Assembly: GCF_900107545.1 (NCBI RefSeq)
Contig: NZ_FNQZ01000017.1
Coordinates: forward strand, 1 to 64,000
Origin: Pseudobutyrivibrio sp. ACV-2
GTDB taxonomy: Bacteria > Bacillota > Clostridia > Lachnospirales > Lachnospiraceae
Reading direction: 5' to 3'
DNA: 64,000 nucleotides
This document shows, in pieces, positions 1-7,020 of the stretch. Numbering within the stretch: the first letter of the stretch is position 1; each line of letters begins with the position of its first letter. The notes under the pieces are model-generated. The model worked only from the letters and a program-made list of their open reading frames with translations. It had not been told where the DNA came from and made no database searches. The position numbers and the translations under genes are program-made.

Positions 1-1
1 G

Positions 2-2263
2 TTCTATGCTAAAATGAATCCTGATGTTGTTGCTGTTCTTGGCAACGATGCTAATGCTCTCTTTAACCACTTCTTACAATTTGGTATCAATGAAGGCAGA
101 CGCATTAATCCTTATTTCGATGTTAATGCTTACAAGAAAGCTTATCCTGATCTTGTTGCTGCTTTTGGCGATGATATTGCGGCTTACTACAATCATTTCG
201 CTAACCATGGTATCTCTGAGCACAGAACTCTTGGTGGTTTCCCTGCTGAAAAGATTGTTCCGGGCGCAGCTGTTGCTTATTCCGGCTCTTCTAGCTCTTC
301 TTCTTCCGGCGGCGGTGGTTCTTCTTCTTCTAAGCCTGCTACTAAGCCTGCTGATGAACAGGTTACTCCTACACCAGTTACCCCTGAGAAAGAGCCTGAG
401 AAAGAGCCTGAAAAGGATCCAGAGCCTACTCCTGTTCCAGAGAAAACCGCAGAGGAAAAGGCTAAGGATGCCTTAGATAACGCTGTAAAGGCTGCTGAAG
501 ATGCTGATAAGGCTTTAAAAGAAGCTAATAAAGCCTATAGTGATGCCGCAGCAGAAGTAGGTAAGCAGGATGTTGATGGAAAAAACACAACAACTGATGG
601 ATTGTTGGCTGCTGTTGTGTCTACAGATGGTACTGCATCGATAGTAGCAGGTGAAAATAAACTTACATCTAGGGCTATTGCTTCTGCAAATTCTGCTATT
701 GCTAAAGCACAAAACAATCCGACGGCATCTAATAAGCAAGATGCAATAAATGCTGCTACAGCAGCAGTACTTCAGGCAACCGACGAGTTACAAGCTGCTA
801 ATTCAAATGTTGCAGCCGCAGATAAGGCTCTTAAGGCCGCAGATAATGCCGTAAAAGCTGCACAAGCAGCGACAGTTGCAGCAGATGAAGCATTAGCTCA
901 GGCAAAAAGTGCTAAGGTTGCTGCAGATGATAAAGTTGCTGCAGTTAAAGAGCAGATTAATGCAAATCGAACTAGATTAGCATTAGCACAACAAGCAGAG
1001 ACGATTGCAAATCAGAATTTTACTAAGGTAAACGCTGAACAACAAGAAGCTGTAAAAGAAGCTTATGATGCACTTGTTGTTGCAGCTAAAGCTTTCGGTG
1101 ATGATAATAAAGTTGATAATAATGATCTTGCTGTAGCTGATAAAATTAATAATGTTGTATCCAATAGTACAAAAGATAAACTTGATATAGCTTCAGCAAA
1201 TCTAGTAGGAGAAATCGAAACAGCCCTTACCCTTGGTCAAGGAAATGGTACAATTAATGATTTGGATAGAGCTAAGAGTGCTTATACAAATGCTGCAAGC
1301 ACAGCAGAGACTTCGCTTGTAAATGCTAAGAAAGCCCTATTAGAGTTGGTTCCAGGAGCAGAGTTTAATGCTGATGGTACTGTAACAGCCGAATCAGTTA
1401 ATCGTGCAATGAGTGCCGGTGAGAATAAACTAAATTCGGATATTAAGGCTCAGTTTAAAGCTCTTAAAGATGCAATAGATGCAAAAAATAGTACAACACA
1501 AGGTACACCTTATTACGATTATGTGACTGAGTTAATCGACGATGCGCTTCAAGCTTTGGTTGATTTGGGATGCTATAAAGCCGGTCAAAACACGACTGCT
1601 TATCAAGAAGCAGAGGCTGATTTGATTAATAACGGTGCTTATATTGGTGATTCTACTAAACAAACTGCTGCATTTAATACAGCAAAAGTTGACTTTGATA
1701 AAAAATATAATGATAATCAGACTGGTATTAAAGCAGTTTACGATAATGCAGTTTCAGCTAAACAGGGTGCAGATACAAATGTAGAGAATCTTTCAAAATT
1801 AGTTGGAGCCTATGAAAAAGCTGATTTAGCAAACAAGGATGCTGAGAAGGAATATAAAGATGCTCAGACTACTTATAAGAATGTAAAAGCTTCTTCAGCA
1901 AAAGCAATTGAGGATGCACAGGAAGCGGTAGATGCTGCACATACTGAGGTAATTGTTATCCAGCAGGCGGTGACTTCATTAGAAACAACAGATACATATG
2001 ATCATGATAATGATCCATTAACACCAGCTGTTACCAAGCTTGGGGCTGCACAAGATGAGGCTGCCAAAGCTGATGCTCAATTAGGAACAGCTGAACGCTT
2101 AGTCAAAGATACAGCAGACGAAGCTGAAAAAGCTGCCGAAAATAAAGAAGCTGCAGACGAAGCAAAGGCTGCTGCTGATGAAGCAAAAGCTACAGCCGAG
2201 CAGAACCTTGAGACAGCAAATGGCCAGCAGACAACAGCAAATGGTATTGTTGTAACAAATTAA
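2..2263 (+). CDS. Large surface/secreted coiled-coil protein, 5' end outside window
   Basis: The reading frame is already open at the first base (F-Y-A-K precedes the first ATG at 14), so the true start lies upstream. Residues 1-75 hold two copies of a ~39-residue repeat of the pattern NPDxxxxxGxDxxAxxxHFxxxGIxEXR, which recurs in Lachnospiraceae surface proteins. A Ser/Gly linker (about 90-110) and a Pro/Glu/Lys linker (about 115-150) follow. The remaining ~600 residues are rich in Ala, Asp, Lys and Glu with A-xx-A-D heptad-like spacing, suggesting long helical coiled-coil stalks. There is no LPXTG motif or C-terminal membrane segment before the stop at 2261, so any anchor would have to be in the missing N-terminal part. 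Likely cell-surface structural or adhesive role (inference). No enzymatic motif seen. Confidence 0.8.
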   Translation, partial: FYAKMNPDVVAVLGNDANALFNHFLQFGINEGRRINPYFDVNAYKKAYPDLVAAFGDDIAAYYNHFANHGISEHRTLGGFPAEKIVPGAAVAYSGSSSSSSSGGGGSSSSKPATKPADEQVTPTPVTPEKEPEKEPEKDPEPTPVPEKTAEEKAKDALDNAVKAAEDADKALKEANKAYSDAAAEVGKQDVDGKNTTTDGLLAAVVSTDGTASIVAGENKLTSRAIASANSAIAKAQNNPTASNKQDAINAATAAVLQATDELQAANSNVAAADKALKAADNAVKAAQAATVAADEALAQAKSAKVAADDKVAAVKEQINANRTRLALAQQAETIANQNFTKVNAEQQEAVKEAYDALVVAAKAFGDDNKVDNNDLAVADKINNVVSNSTKDKLDIASANLVGEIETALTLGQGNGTINDLDRAKSAYTNAASTAETSLVNAKKALLELVPGAEFNADGTVTAESVNRAMSAGENKLNSDIKAQFKALKDAIDAKNSTTQGTPYYDYVTELIDDALQALVDLGCYKAGQNTTAYQEAEADLINNGAYIGDSTKQTAAFNTAKVDFDKKYNDNQTGIKAVYDNAVSAKQGADTNVENLSKLVGAYEKADLANKDAEKEYKDAQTTYKNVKASSAKAIEDAQEAVDAAHTEVIVIQQAVTSLETTDTYDHDNDPLTPAVTKLGAAQDEAAKADAQLGTAERLVKDTADEAEKAAENKEAADEAKAAADEAKATAEQNLETANGQQTTANGIVVTN

Positions 2264-2361
2264 TAATAGATTAGTGAATGATATCATAATAAAAAGTGTT
2301 ACATAGTTACTATTGTTTCGAGTCTAAAATAAAATTCGCTTAGTAGCAGGCGAACAGAATC

Positions 2362-2396
2362 GGGAGCTTTGGCGTAAGCCGGAGCTCCCTGTTTTG
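2362..2396 (+). terminator. Hairpin terminator after the surface protein gene
   Basis: A perfect 7-bp stem (gggagct/agctccc) with an inner ggc-gtaa-gcc stem is followed by tgtttt, about 100 bases after the stop codon of the surface protein. Confidence 0.65.
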
Positions 2397-2418
2397 CTAA
2401 AGTTTGAGGATGAATGTT

Positions 2419-2670
2419 ATGAAATACGAGAATATTGAACTACTCAGGTTGCGGCATGAGCTGACACAAGGGGAAGTAGCGGATGTCTTGGGATGCCATA
2501 GAGAGGTCTACCGGAGATATGAAAAAGGAACTTGAAAAATGCCTGTGAGCATGGCAATAAAGAAGGCACAGTTTGATCTGGTATCACTGGTTTACTTTTT
2601 TCCCAGAGTATGTGACAGAATAATCTGTTATCTCTGCGTTATGCTTTGTTATAAAATGTTATCCCCACGT
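2419..2670 (+). pseudogene. XRE-family HTH regulator interrupted by an in-frame stop
   Basis: From the ATG at 2419 the frame reads a typical short XRE (Cro/CI-like) helix-turn-helix: about 38 residues with LRxxHELTQGEVADVLG and EVYRRYEKGT. It hits TGA at 2533. The same frame then continues with PVSMAIKKAQFD and SLVYFFP, which match the usual end of such proteins (MPVSMAIKIAQxxxVSLDYLFG). The TGA sits where family members have Arg. A small broken DNA-binding regulator; no SD-like sequence is obvious. Confidence 0.6.
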
Positions 2671-2711
2671 TATTGATTGTGACTTTTTCAGGATAAAATA
2701 TGTGTATTGTA

Positions 2712-2757
2712 AAATGTACCAAAGAATAAGATTGATGCATCACTCGCTGGTACATTT
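2712..2757. repeat. Inverted repeat, 10-bp perfect stem
   Basis: aaatgtacca and tggtacattt face each other across a 26-base loop in the AT-rich gap behind the broken XRE gene. Possible operator or processed hairpin; no neighbour clearly uses it. Confidence 0.4.
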
Positions 2758-2784
2758 CTATTACAAAAGAATATGAATACTACT

Positions 2785-2826
2785 AAACGTCAGATTGGAA
2801 CAGTAATCCAATGCTGGCGTTTTTTA
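2785..2826 (+). terminator. Hairpin with T-run, plus strand
   Basis: An imperfect stem pairs aaacg-cag-attgga with tccaat-ctgg-cgttt, followed by tttttt. It would terminate plus-strand transcription coming through the broken XRE gene. The rest of the gap 2671-3074 shows no convincing gene. Confidence 0.5.
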
Positions 2827-3074
2827 CATTAAATCAAGCTCTAGAAAAAGAGGATGAATAATAGATTTGTATAACCACCCTCCAAAAACCCATCAAAAAG
2901 AAATTCCATCAGAAACTTTGATTCACCCAAATTTGCTTAATAACAGGTTAACAATATGTAGCTGCCTACGAGGATTCAATTCTGATTTAGAATGTGTTGT
3001 TTCCTCAGAAGACATATTATTAACAATAGATGGTACTTTTTTTGCAAGGAATAGTTACAACAATAAAATTTTTC

Positions 3075-3552
3075 CTAAATGTAATAGCTTTTTCCATGCT
3101 CCGCAATAATAATAGTGGGTACTCCTCTTCCATATTTCTCACTTATATGAAGCTGTAAAAATATTTCAGACAGTTTTTCTTTAACAGGCACAGATTCTCC
3201 AAGAAAAAATCCTTCTTTTGTCTGAGCTGACACAAGAGTTCCTCTTAATAATATTCCTATTCTATCTGAAAATACTGATATCATAGGTTCATTTCTACTA
3301 ACCTGATAATCATGAAGCACAGCATTGATAATCGCTTCACTGAATACTTTATTACTGAATAGTGGAACATCTTTTCTTTCGACCAATCTATTTGTTTCAT
3401 CAGCCTGTATTATATTTGGCACATCTCCATACTACAGTAATGTATCTAAAGTATATAAAATACAATTATTTCCAAACTATCTTTAAAATCAAACCATTCT
3501 TGTTGTTCTGGCATTGAGCACAACTCTGTTATAGTTTCTTTTAAACCCATAA
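3075..3552 (-). pseudogene. AlbA_2-type ATP-binding protein with internal deletion
   Basis: On the minus strand an ATG at 3552, preceded by ggtgag, starts a typical AlbA_2 N-terminus (LKETITELCSMPEQQEWFDF). The frame stops after about 35 codons at a TAG. A second open stretch (3422-3075) matches the C-terminal ATPase-like half of the same family: EAIINAVLHDY, VFSDRIGIL, and the ISEKYGRGVPxII motif. The central part, several hundred residues in full-length relatives, is missing, and the end after the GRG motif is also cut short. A remnant of a Schlafen/AlbA_2 regulator-like gene, not functional. Confidence 0.6.
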
Positions 3553-3621
3553 ACTCACCGGCTTTCTGTATTCTTAGAAGAGTATAGAAGATCTAGAATA
3601 GGGTTGATAGGAAATTAGAAC

Positions 3622-3648
3622 AAAAAGAGCACTACCAAATGGTAATGC
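3622..3648 (-). terminator. Minus-strand terminator
   Basis: The stem gcattacc/ggtagtgc with an attt loop is followed on the minus strand by tctttttg. It lies behind the minus-strand remnants at 3778-4093. Confidence 0.6.
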
Positions 3649-3678
3649 CCATATATTTTTATATATTTTATTGCATAG

Positions 3679-3722
3679 AAAAAGGCTCTGGGCCCTCCGT
3701 TATCCAACAGTGGGTCGAGCCT
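3679..3722 (-). terminator. Second minus-strand hairpin with T-run
   Basis: On the minus strand aggctcgaccca and its partner tgggcccagagcct form a stem followed by ttttt. It stands in tandem with the terminator at 3622-3648. Confidence 0.5.
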
Positions 3723-3777
3723 GTACTTAACTATTTAATAACATGTTTTAGGGAAAAATCAACTCTAATTTGGGAAT

Positions 3778-3918
3778 TCAAGTAATTGACCATTCTTTTA
3801 TATTACTAGGCTTAATAAACGATATATCTTTTCCCAATGAAGCAAAATAATTCGCCGTCGCGAATTCATGCTTCTCTGGTGGAATTCTTAAATTCGAAAC
3901 ATCTACTCCGCCAGCCAT
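3778..3918 (-). pseudogene. Truncated nuclease fragment (CdiA-CT / PD-(D/E)XK-like)
   Basis: An ATG at 3918 opens a 46-codon frame that overlaps the end of the XRE remnant upstream. It contains LRIPPEKHEFATANYF followed by ASLGKDISFIKPSNIK. From family memory, this resembles the opening of small PD-(D/E)XK-type nuclease domains found in CdiA C-terminal toxins and mobile elements (pattern PPEKHExxTAxYFxxLGxDVxFIxPS). The conserved core that would follow, with the PD and E-x-K residues, is absent because the frame ends in EWSIT and a stop. A 3'-truncated fragment; the family assignment is tentative. Confidence 0.45.
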
Positions 3919-4093
3919 TTTTCATCTGCTCCAGTGCAACCTTCTGAAGTTCTGGTGACAGCTGTTGCAAAATTAATAAAGCCTGATTTATTGTTTCATT
4001 TTTTTCTATTTCCCCATTCAACAAATAATCAACTATCGTTTCTAACGCTACTGCCATTCCTGCAAGCACATCTGCCAGTTTCTCCTGGCTCAT
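3866..4093 (-). pseudogene. XRE-type regulator remnant, internal deletion
   Basis: The frame starts with SQEKLADVLAG, the opening of an XRE helix-turn-helix. It jumps directly to VDYLLNGE and a tail (ETINQALLILQQLSPELQKV) that follows such domains, so the recognition helix is missing. Reading upstream of the ATG gives SEKG, as in full family members, but with no start. The tail is clearly homologous to the fragment at 5022-5204. Position and overlap suggest it once preceded the nuclease fragment at 3778-3918. Confidence 0.55.
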
Positions 4094-4205
4094 TCCCTTC
4101 TCACTTATTCCTCCTGTTGAATCTGATGTATGTCTTTGGCAAACCGGTTTGTCCTCTTGACTACCTCATAATACGTTGTAATACCTTATGGTTCGATGTA
4201 TGAAC

Positions 4206-4224
4206 CGACAACAAAAGGTTGTCG
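4206..4224. repeat. Perfect 7-bp hairpin cgacaac/gttgtcg
   Basis: cgacaac-aaaag-gttgtcg lies between the XRE remnant and the PIN gene terminator, with no T-run on either side. Role unknown. Confidence 0.35.
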
Positions 4225-4244
4225 CTATGAAAACCTTTATAAAT

Positions 4245-4275
4245 AAAAAAGCACTACTATCATGAATAGTAATGC
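4245..4275 (-). terminator. Terminator of the AbrB/PIN operon
   Basis: On the minus strand gcattactat and atagtagtgc form a stem followed by tttttt, 15 bases after the PIN gene stop. Confidence 0.7.
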
Positions 4276-4289
4276 TCTATTATATCAAT

Positions 4290-4691
4290 TTACATTTCCA
4301 AAAAAGTAGCTACGTTTATAATTCTTGGATCTTCAACCACTGCTTCTAAAAAATCCTTATCGCCCGTCAAGAATAAGTCCGCATGCGCATTTAGTGCTGC
4401 TCTAAGTATTGGTCTATCCTTAACATCTCGTATTTTTAATTCTGCTGCATTCATTTTTTTGGGAGTTTTGACAACTTTTATCGACTGTAAAGCAACATAC
4501 AAAAACGCCTCTAGTTCCACTAATCTATCTGGAAATTTTTCTTGAAACTTTCTATGAAGTTCATCAACAACATAGTCACAAGTTATAGGTTGATATGGAT
4601 AAGTTAGTGCCTTTCTCAATGCCTGAGCTACTTTTCCATTAGGAAATAACGCTGCTGAAATAAAAATGTTTGTATCGATCATCACTTTCAC
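4290..4691 (-). CDS. PIN-domain toxin (ribonuclease), toxin-antitoxin system
   Basis: A 133-residue PIN_3-type protein of the usual length. Acidic residues expected at the Mg2+ site are present: D6 in MIDTN, E44 in VVDELH, D92 in VKDRPI and D111/D113 in TGDKDF. PIN toxins of TA modules cleave RNA when freed from their antitoxin. The start overlaps the stop of the AbrB-like antitoxin gene by four bases (ATGA), so the two are translationally coupled. It looks intact, although it sits among decayed genes. Confidence 0.85.
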   Translation of the reverse strand: MKVMIDTNIFISAALFPNGKVAQALRKALTYPYQPITCDYVVDELHRKFQEKFPDRLVELEAFLYVALQSIKVVKTPKKMNAAELKIRDVKDRPILRAALNAHADLFLTGDKDFLEAVVEDPRIINVATFLEM

Positions 4692-4963
4692 TCAGCATTT
4701 TCCTCCCTCCGTGATGCAGTAATCCAGTTTGCAACATCGTCCTCAGATAATAATCCCGCCTTTGAAGCTTCACCCTTCATTTGCTCTTGGAACCTTTTTA
4801 ACGCATATACGGCCGAATTAACAACTTTAACTTCATTTCCTTCAACTATAAATGTCACCCTATCTCCAGTCTCAATACCCAACGCTGCTCTTACATTCTT
4901 AGGTATAGTGACCTGCCCTTTCGACATTACCTTTGCGTCATTTACAAATAATGTGCTTGCCAT
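4688..4963 (-). CDS. AbrB/MazE-type antitoxin
   Basis: A 91-residue protein with an N-terminal swapped-hairpin AbrB domain (residues 9-50: KVMSKGQVTIPKNVRAALGI, then GDRVTFIVEG), which binds DNA as a dimer. A C-terminal tail (55-91) probably wraps the PIN toxin. It is first in the operon, with a strong SD (aaaggaggtg) and a clear promoter upstream. A palindrome sits at the predicted transcription start, as expected for autorepression. Antitoxin assignment rests on the domain and on the coupled PIN gene. Confidence 0.85.
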   Translation of the reverse strand: MASTLFVNDAKVMSKGQVTIPKNVRAALGIETGDRVTFIVEGNEVKVVNSAVYALKRFQEQMKGEASKAGLLSEDDVANWITASRREENAE

Positions 4964-4979
4964 ATTAACACCTCCTTTA

Positions 4980-5031
4980 AAAAGTAGGGAATTCCTACTT
5001 TTATTATAACTTGATATTAGGTTACTTACAA
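4980..5031 (-). promoter_or_regulatory. Promoter and operator palindrome of the antitoxin-toxin operon
   Basis: On the minus strand TTGTAA (5031-5026), a 17-base spacer and TATAAT (5008-5003) form a sigma-A promoter. Directly downstream, at 4980-5002, lies the inverted repeat aaaagtagg-N5-cctactttt, which would cover the transcription start: a likely AbrB-family autoregulatory site. Confidence 0.7.
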
Positions 5032-5204
5032 TCTATTTTTATATTTTTTAATAGCTTTATCTGCTCTAATGCCACTTTCTGCAATTCTGGTGATAATCCT
5101 TCCATTATCTGTACCACCTGATTAATAGTCTCATACTCTTCCTTCTCTCCATTTAATAAGTAATCGATTGACAATAGCAATGCTTTTAATATTCTAGAAA
5201 ACAA
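5022..5204 (-). pseudogene. C-terminal fragment of an XRE-type regulator
   Basis: Residues after SIDYLLNGE (ETINQVVQIMEGLSPELQKV) match the tail of the remnant at 3866-4093, but the helix-turn-helix in front is missing. The fragment ends exactly at the -35 box of the antitoxin promoter. Remnant of a second, paralogous regulator. Confidence 0.5.
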
Positions 5205-5312
5205 ATATATATTTATAATAGAATATTCTAGAAATACCGTTTCTCAAATCTCAAAATTGTTGAATTTTAGGCAATTCTCACATCAAAAATTCTAGAATAA
5301 TAATTATTATTC
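5189..5312. repeat. Palindrome-rich AT segment
   Basis: Three ttctaga-type palindromes (near 5190, 5225 and 5290) and an 18-bp perfect palindrome at 5295-5312 (gaataataattattattc) lie within 125 bases. They may be operators left from the regulator whose tail lies at 5022-5204. No gene is seen in 5205-5403. Confidence 0.35.
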
Positions 5313-5403
5313 TTACTTTACATCAATATTATCATCTATAGTTAACTCTTACTTCTACCTTTTGCATTGCGATACAAGAGGGATTAAAATTTCATAACTG
5401 TTT

Positions 5404-5745
5404 CTACCAGCGATTCATATTCTTCTCAAACTTACTAGTGTAAGATTCTTTTAACTCATCGGCAGATATCCCATAGCAAAGCAAAACATCATTGTAATAC
5501 ATAAGCACATCAGCCATTTCTTCAATAAGATGATTACGCTCAGGATTGTCTATATCAGCTGCTTGAGGGCCATGCTTCTTAACTATATCAATAACCTCTC
5601 CAACTTCTCCAATCATCCAAAGTAGCTTGTTTTTACCAAATTCTGGAGAAATATGCTCCCATTTATCTTTGTACTTTTCCTGAAGTGCTTTCTGCATTTC
5701 AAGCATTTCATTTATTCCAAAATCAAACTGTCCTAAAAAACACAT
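5404..5745 (-). CDS. MazG-like nucleotide pyrophosphohydrolase
   Basis: A 113-residue all-alpha protein with the metal-binding acid pattern of the MazG/dUTPase superfamily: E47 and E50 in GEVGEV, then E75, E76 and D79 in EEMADVL. Such enzymes hydrolyse non-canonical or excess nucleoside triphosphates to monophosphates. The start is uncertain: the ATG at 5745 follows a ggggtcaggcacc sequence without a good SD, and an internal ATG (codon 14) is equally possible. It stands alone, transcribed toward the AbrB/PIN genes, with no partner that identifies the substrate. Confidence 0.75.
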   Translation of the reverse strand: MCFLGQFDFGINEMLEMQKALQEKYKDKWEHISPEFGKNKLLWMIGEVGEVIDIVKKHGPQAADIDNPERNHLIEEMADVLMYYNDVLLCYGISADELKESYTSKFEKNMNRW

Positions 5746-5754
5746 TGGTGCCTG

Positions 5755-5860
5755 ACCCCATTACGAAAATGTTACAAAATGGAATAGACATTGGTGACTG
5801 ATTCGATGTGGTCAACAAGAGCTGCAAAGCCAGTAAAAAAGGCTTTGCAGCTTATTCTTT
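5755..5860 (+). repeat. Degenerate copy of a gene tail plus terminator (copy 1)
   Basis: ttggtgactgattcgatgtg (from 5790) and the perfect 11-bp hairpin gctgcaaagcc/ggctttgcagc (5821-5851, followed by ttattcttt) recur at 6456-6527. In this copy the reading frame is broken. The two copies bracket the 53-bp repeat array. Confidence 0.6.
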
Positions 5861-5947
5861 AATTGGAAAAACGCAGTTTTTCGCAATAGGGCCACTTACG
5901 GTATCTCACTATCACATAAAACATAGAGCGAATCAAAGTAAATATTT

Positions 5948-6382
5948 TTGTGCCTTCTGAACGTAACCCTGACACGAAAAATCCCTCGATTCCACATGCT
6001 ACATGCCATCTAGAGTCAAATCCGACACGTATAATTCATTTTATCCTATTATTACGTGTCGTTAGACTATCTATTTAACACGAAAAATCCTTTCAATCCC
6101 CTTTCTACGTGCATTCTAGTTCCGATTCGGGCACGTGAATTCTATTTTTCCCTCTATCTTCGTGCTTTCTGAAGGTAACCCTGACACGAAAATTCCCTTG
6201 ATTCCACATGCTACATGCCATCTAGAGTCAAATCCGACACGTATAATTCATTTTATCCTATTATTACGTGTCATTAGCCTATCTATTTGACACGAAAAAT
6301 CCTTTCAATCCCCTTTCTACGTGCATTCTAGTTCCGATTCGGGCACGTGAATTCTATTATTCCCTCTATCTTCGTGCTTTCA
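5948..6382. repeat. Array of eight 53-bp tandem repeats (ABCD-ABCD)
   Basis: The tetranucleotide cacg occurs at 5973, 6026, 6079, 6132, 6185, 6238, 6291 and 6344, exactly every 53 bases. In most units an inverted partner cgtg (catg in units 1 and 5) follows 29 bases later. Units 1-4 differ from each other but share a loose consensus; units 5-8 repeat units 1-4 almost exactly (period 212). A half unit like the end of unit 4 precedes unit 1. No ORF explains it. Function unknown. Confidence 0.85.
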
Positions 6383-6384
6383 AT

Positions 6385-6483
6385 CTTTTTGTAACAACGG
6401 TGCCAGTAGAAATCAGAGATGAGGCAGTTAAAGAAAGAGATGCTGAAACAATGTTGGTGACTGAATCCGATGTGGTCAATTAA
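6385..6483 (+). pseudogene. 3' tail of a lost gene, 32 codons
   Basis: The frame reading VPVEIRDEAVKERDAETMLV and ending ESDVVN looks like a genuine protein end, because it is followed at once by a good terminator. The part in front is repeat array rather than protein. The same tail plus hairpin occurs degenerately at 5790-5860. Family unrecognised. Confidence 0.4.
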
Positions 6484-6484
6484 A

Positions 6485-6527
6485 GTTGCAAAGCCAGTAA
6501 AGTAAAATTAAGGCTTTGCAGCTTTTT
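6485..6527 (+). terminator. Terminator (copy 2 of the duplicated tail)
   Basis: gttgcaaagcc pairs with ggctttgcagc (6512-6522), followed by tttttag. Homologous to the hairpin at 5821-5851. Confidence 0.65.
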
Positions 6528-6589
6528 AGTTTGCGCGCCTATCACTGTTTACCGAGTACAAATTTACGCTGCCACTTATATTTCTTCAA

Positions 6590-6618
6590 TTGAAAATCAT
6601 AATATTATATTGTACAAT
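6590..6618 (+). promoter_or_regulatory. Promoter of the antisense antitoxin RNA
   Basis: TTGAAA (6590-6595), a 17-base spacer and TACAAT (6613-6618) precede a region without a protein frame that ends in a terminator at 6720. Confidence 0.6.
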
Positions 6619-6624
6619 GAAGGC

Positions 6625-6722
6625 ACAAAAAAGGTGCTACCGATAGACGGTCAGCCCTTTGGTTATTATCACTTAATGAAGAAGTAATCGAACCTTAGGC
6701 AGAGGCGATTACTTCTTTTTCT
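6625..6722 (+). ncRNA. Type I antitoxin RNA candidate (RatA-like)
   Basis: About 98 bases from a good promoter to an intrinsic terminator (gaagtaatcg/cgattacttc then ttttt, 6681-6720). It overlaps the 3' end of the convergent toxin frame (6709-6804), so the two RNAs would pair tail to tail, as in TxpA/RatA modules of Firmicutes. Ends are predicted from sequence only. Confidence 0.55.
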
Positions 6723-6804
6723 TATGGTCTTTTCCATAGCTAACTCCAATAGAAAAGCAGGTTAATCCAAATCATATAATTGCAATGAAATCACATATAC
6801 CCAT
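6709..6804 (-). pseudogene. Holin-like type I toxin peptide, frame broken by TGA
   Basis: ATG at 6804, preceded by the strong SD ggaggg, opens a 31-codon frame: MGICDFIAII, TGA (6774-6772), FGLTCFSIGV, SYGKDH and lysines, then TAA. A single hydrophobic helix with a lysine tail is typical of TxpA/BsrG-like or 'putative holin-like' toxins; the TGA replaces one residue in the helix. Upstream, ccctcctgat (6812-6821 on plus) pairs with atcaggaggg (6854-6863), so on the mRNA the SD can be sequestered by a 5' stem, as known for such toxins. The toxin appears inactivated unless the TGA is read through. Confidence 0.55.
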
Positions 6805-6811
6805 AAGCAAG

Positions 6812-6863
6812 CCCTCCTGATATCTATTTCCGGTAAACCCGGATTTTAAGGTAATCAGGAGGG
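6812..6863 (-). promoter_or_regulatory. SD-sequestering stem in the toxin leader
   Basis: A 10-bp perfect inverted repeat encloses an inner hairpin (tccgg/ccgga). On the minus-strand transcript the distal arm (the toxin SD) pairs with the upstream arm. A competing stem gaggg-tacg-ccctc overlaps the upstream arm. Confidence 0.5.
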
Positions 6864-6904
6864 TACGCCCTCACTAATTCAAGGGTCACTCTCCTACCGC
6901 TTGT

Positions 6905-6933
6905 TTTGTAATCTATAGATGTGCCTGTGTAAA
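6905..6933 (-). promoter_or_regulatory. Likely toxin promoter
   Basis: On the minus strand TTTACA (6933-6928), a 17-base spacer and TACAAA (6910-6905) lie about 100 bases upstream of the toxin ATG. Confidence 0.4.
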
Positions 6934-6961
6934 TCATACATCTTCAATGAATTATAAAATC

Positions 6962-6996
6962 AAAAAAAGAGCCCTTCGATATTGCTCAAGGGCTCT
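6962..6996 (-). terminator. Terminator of the hexuronate operon
   Basis: On the minus strand agagccctt pairs with aagggctct and is followed by seven T, 24 bases after the kdgK stop. Confidence 0.85.
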
Positions 6997-7020
6997 GAAA
7001 TATTAAAGCTTAGAATGTAA

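Noticed and set aside
24-476. 150-codon Leu-rich frame inside the surface protein gene
   Set aside because: Shifted-frame reading of Ala/Asp-rich codons; no SD and no family resemblance.
2867-3109. 80-codon plus-strand frame
   Set aside because: Starts with TTG, lacks an SD, has no recognisable motif and overlaps the AlbA_2 remnant on the other strand.
5948-6382. Possible CRISPR array
   Set aside because: Units are 53 bp throughout with no conserved repeat separated by unique spacers, the second half copies the first including the variable parts, and no cas genes are present.
6268-6483. 71-codon plus-strand frame as an intact gene
   Set aside because: Its first ~39 codons are the 53-bp repeat array; only the last 32 look like protein, so it is listed as a gene-tail remnant.
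6590-6722. Riboswitch upstream of the hexuronate operon
   Set aside because: It lies downstream of that operon on the opposite strand, and promoter, terminator and overlap with a small hydrophobic peptide fit an antisense RNA better.
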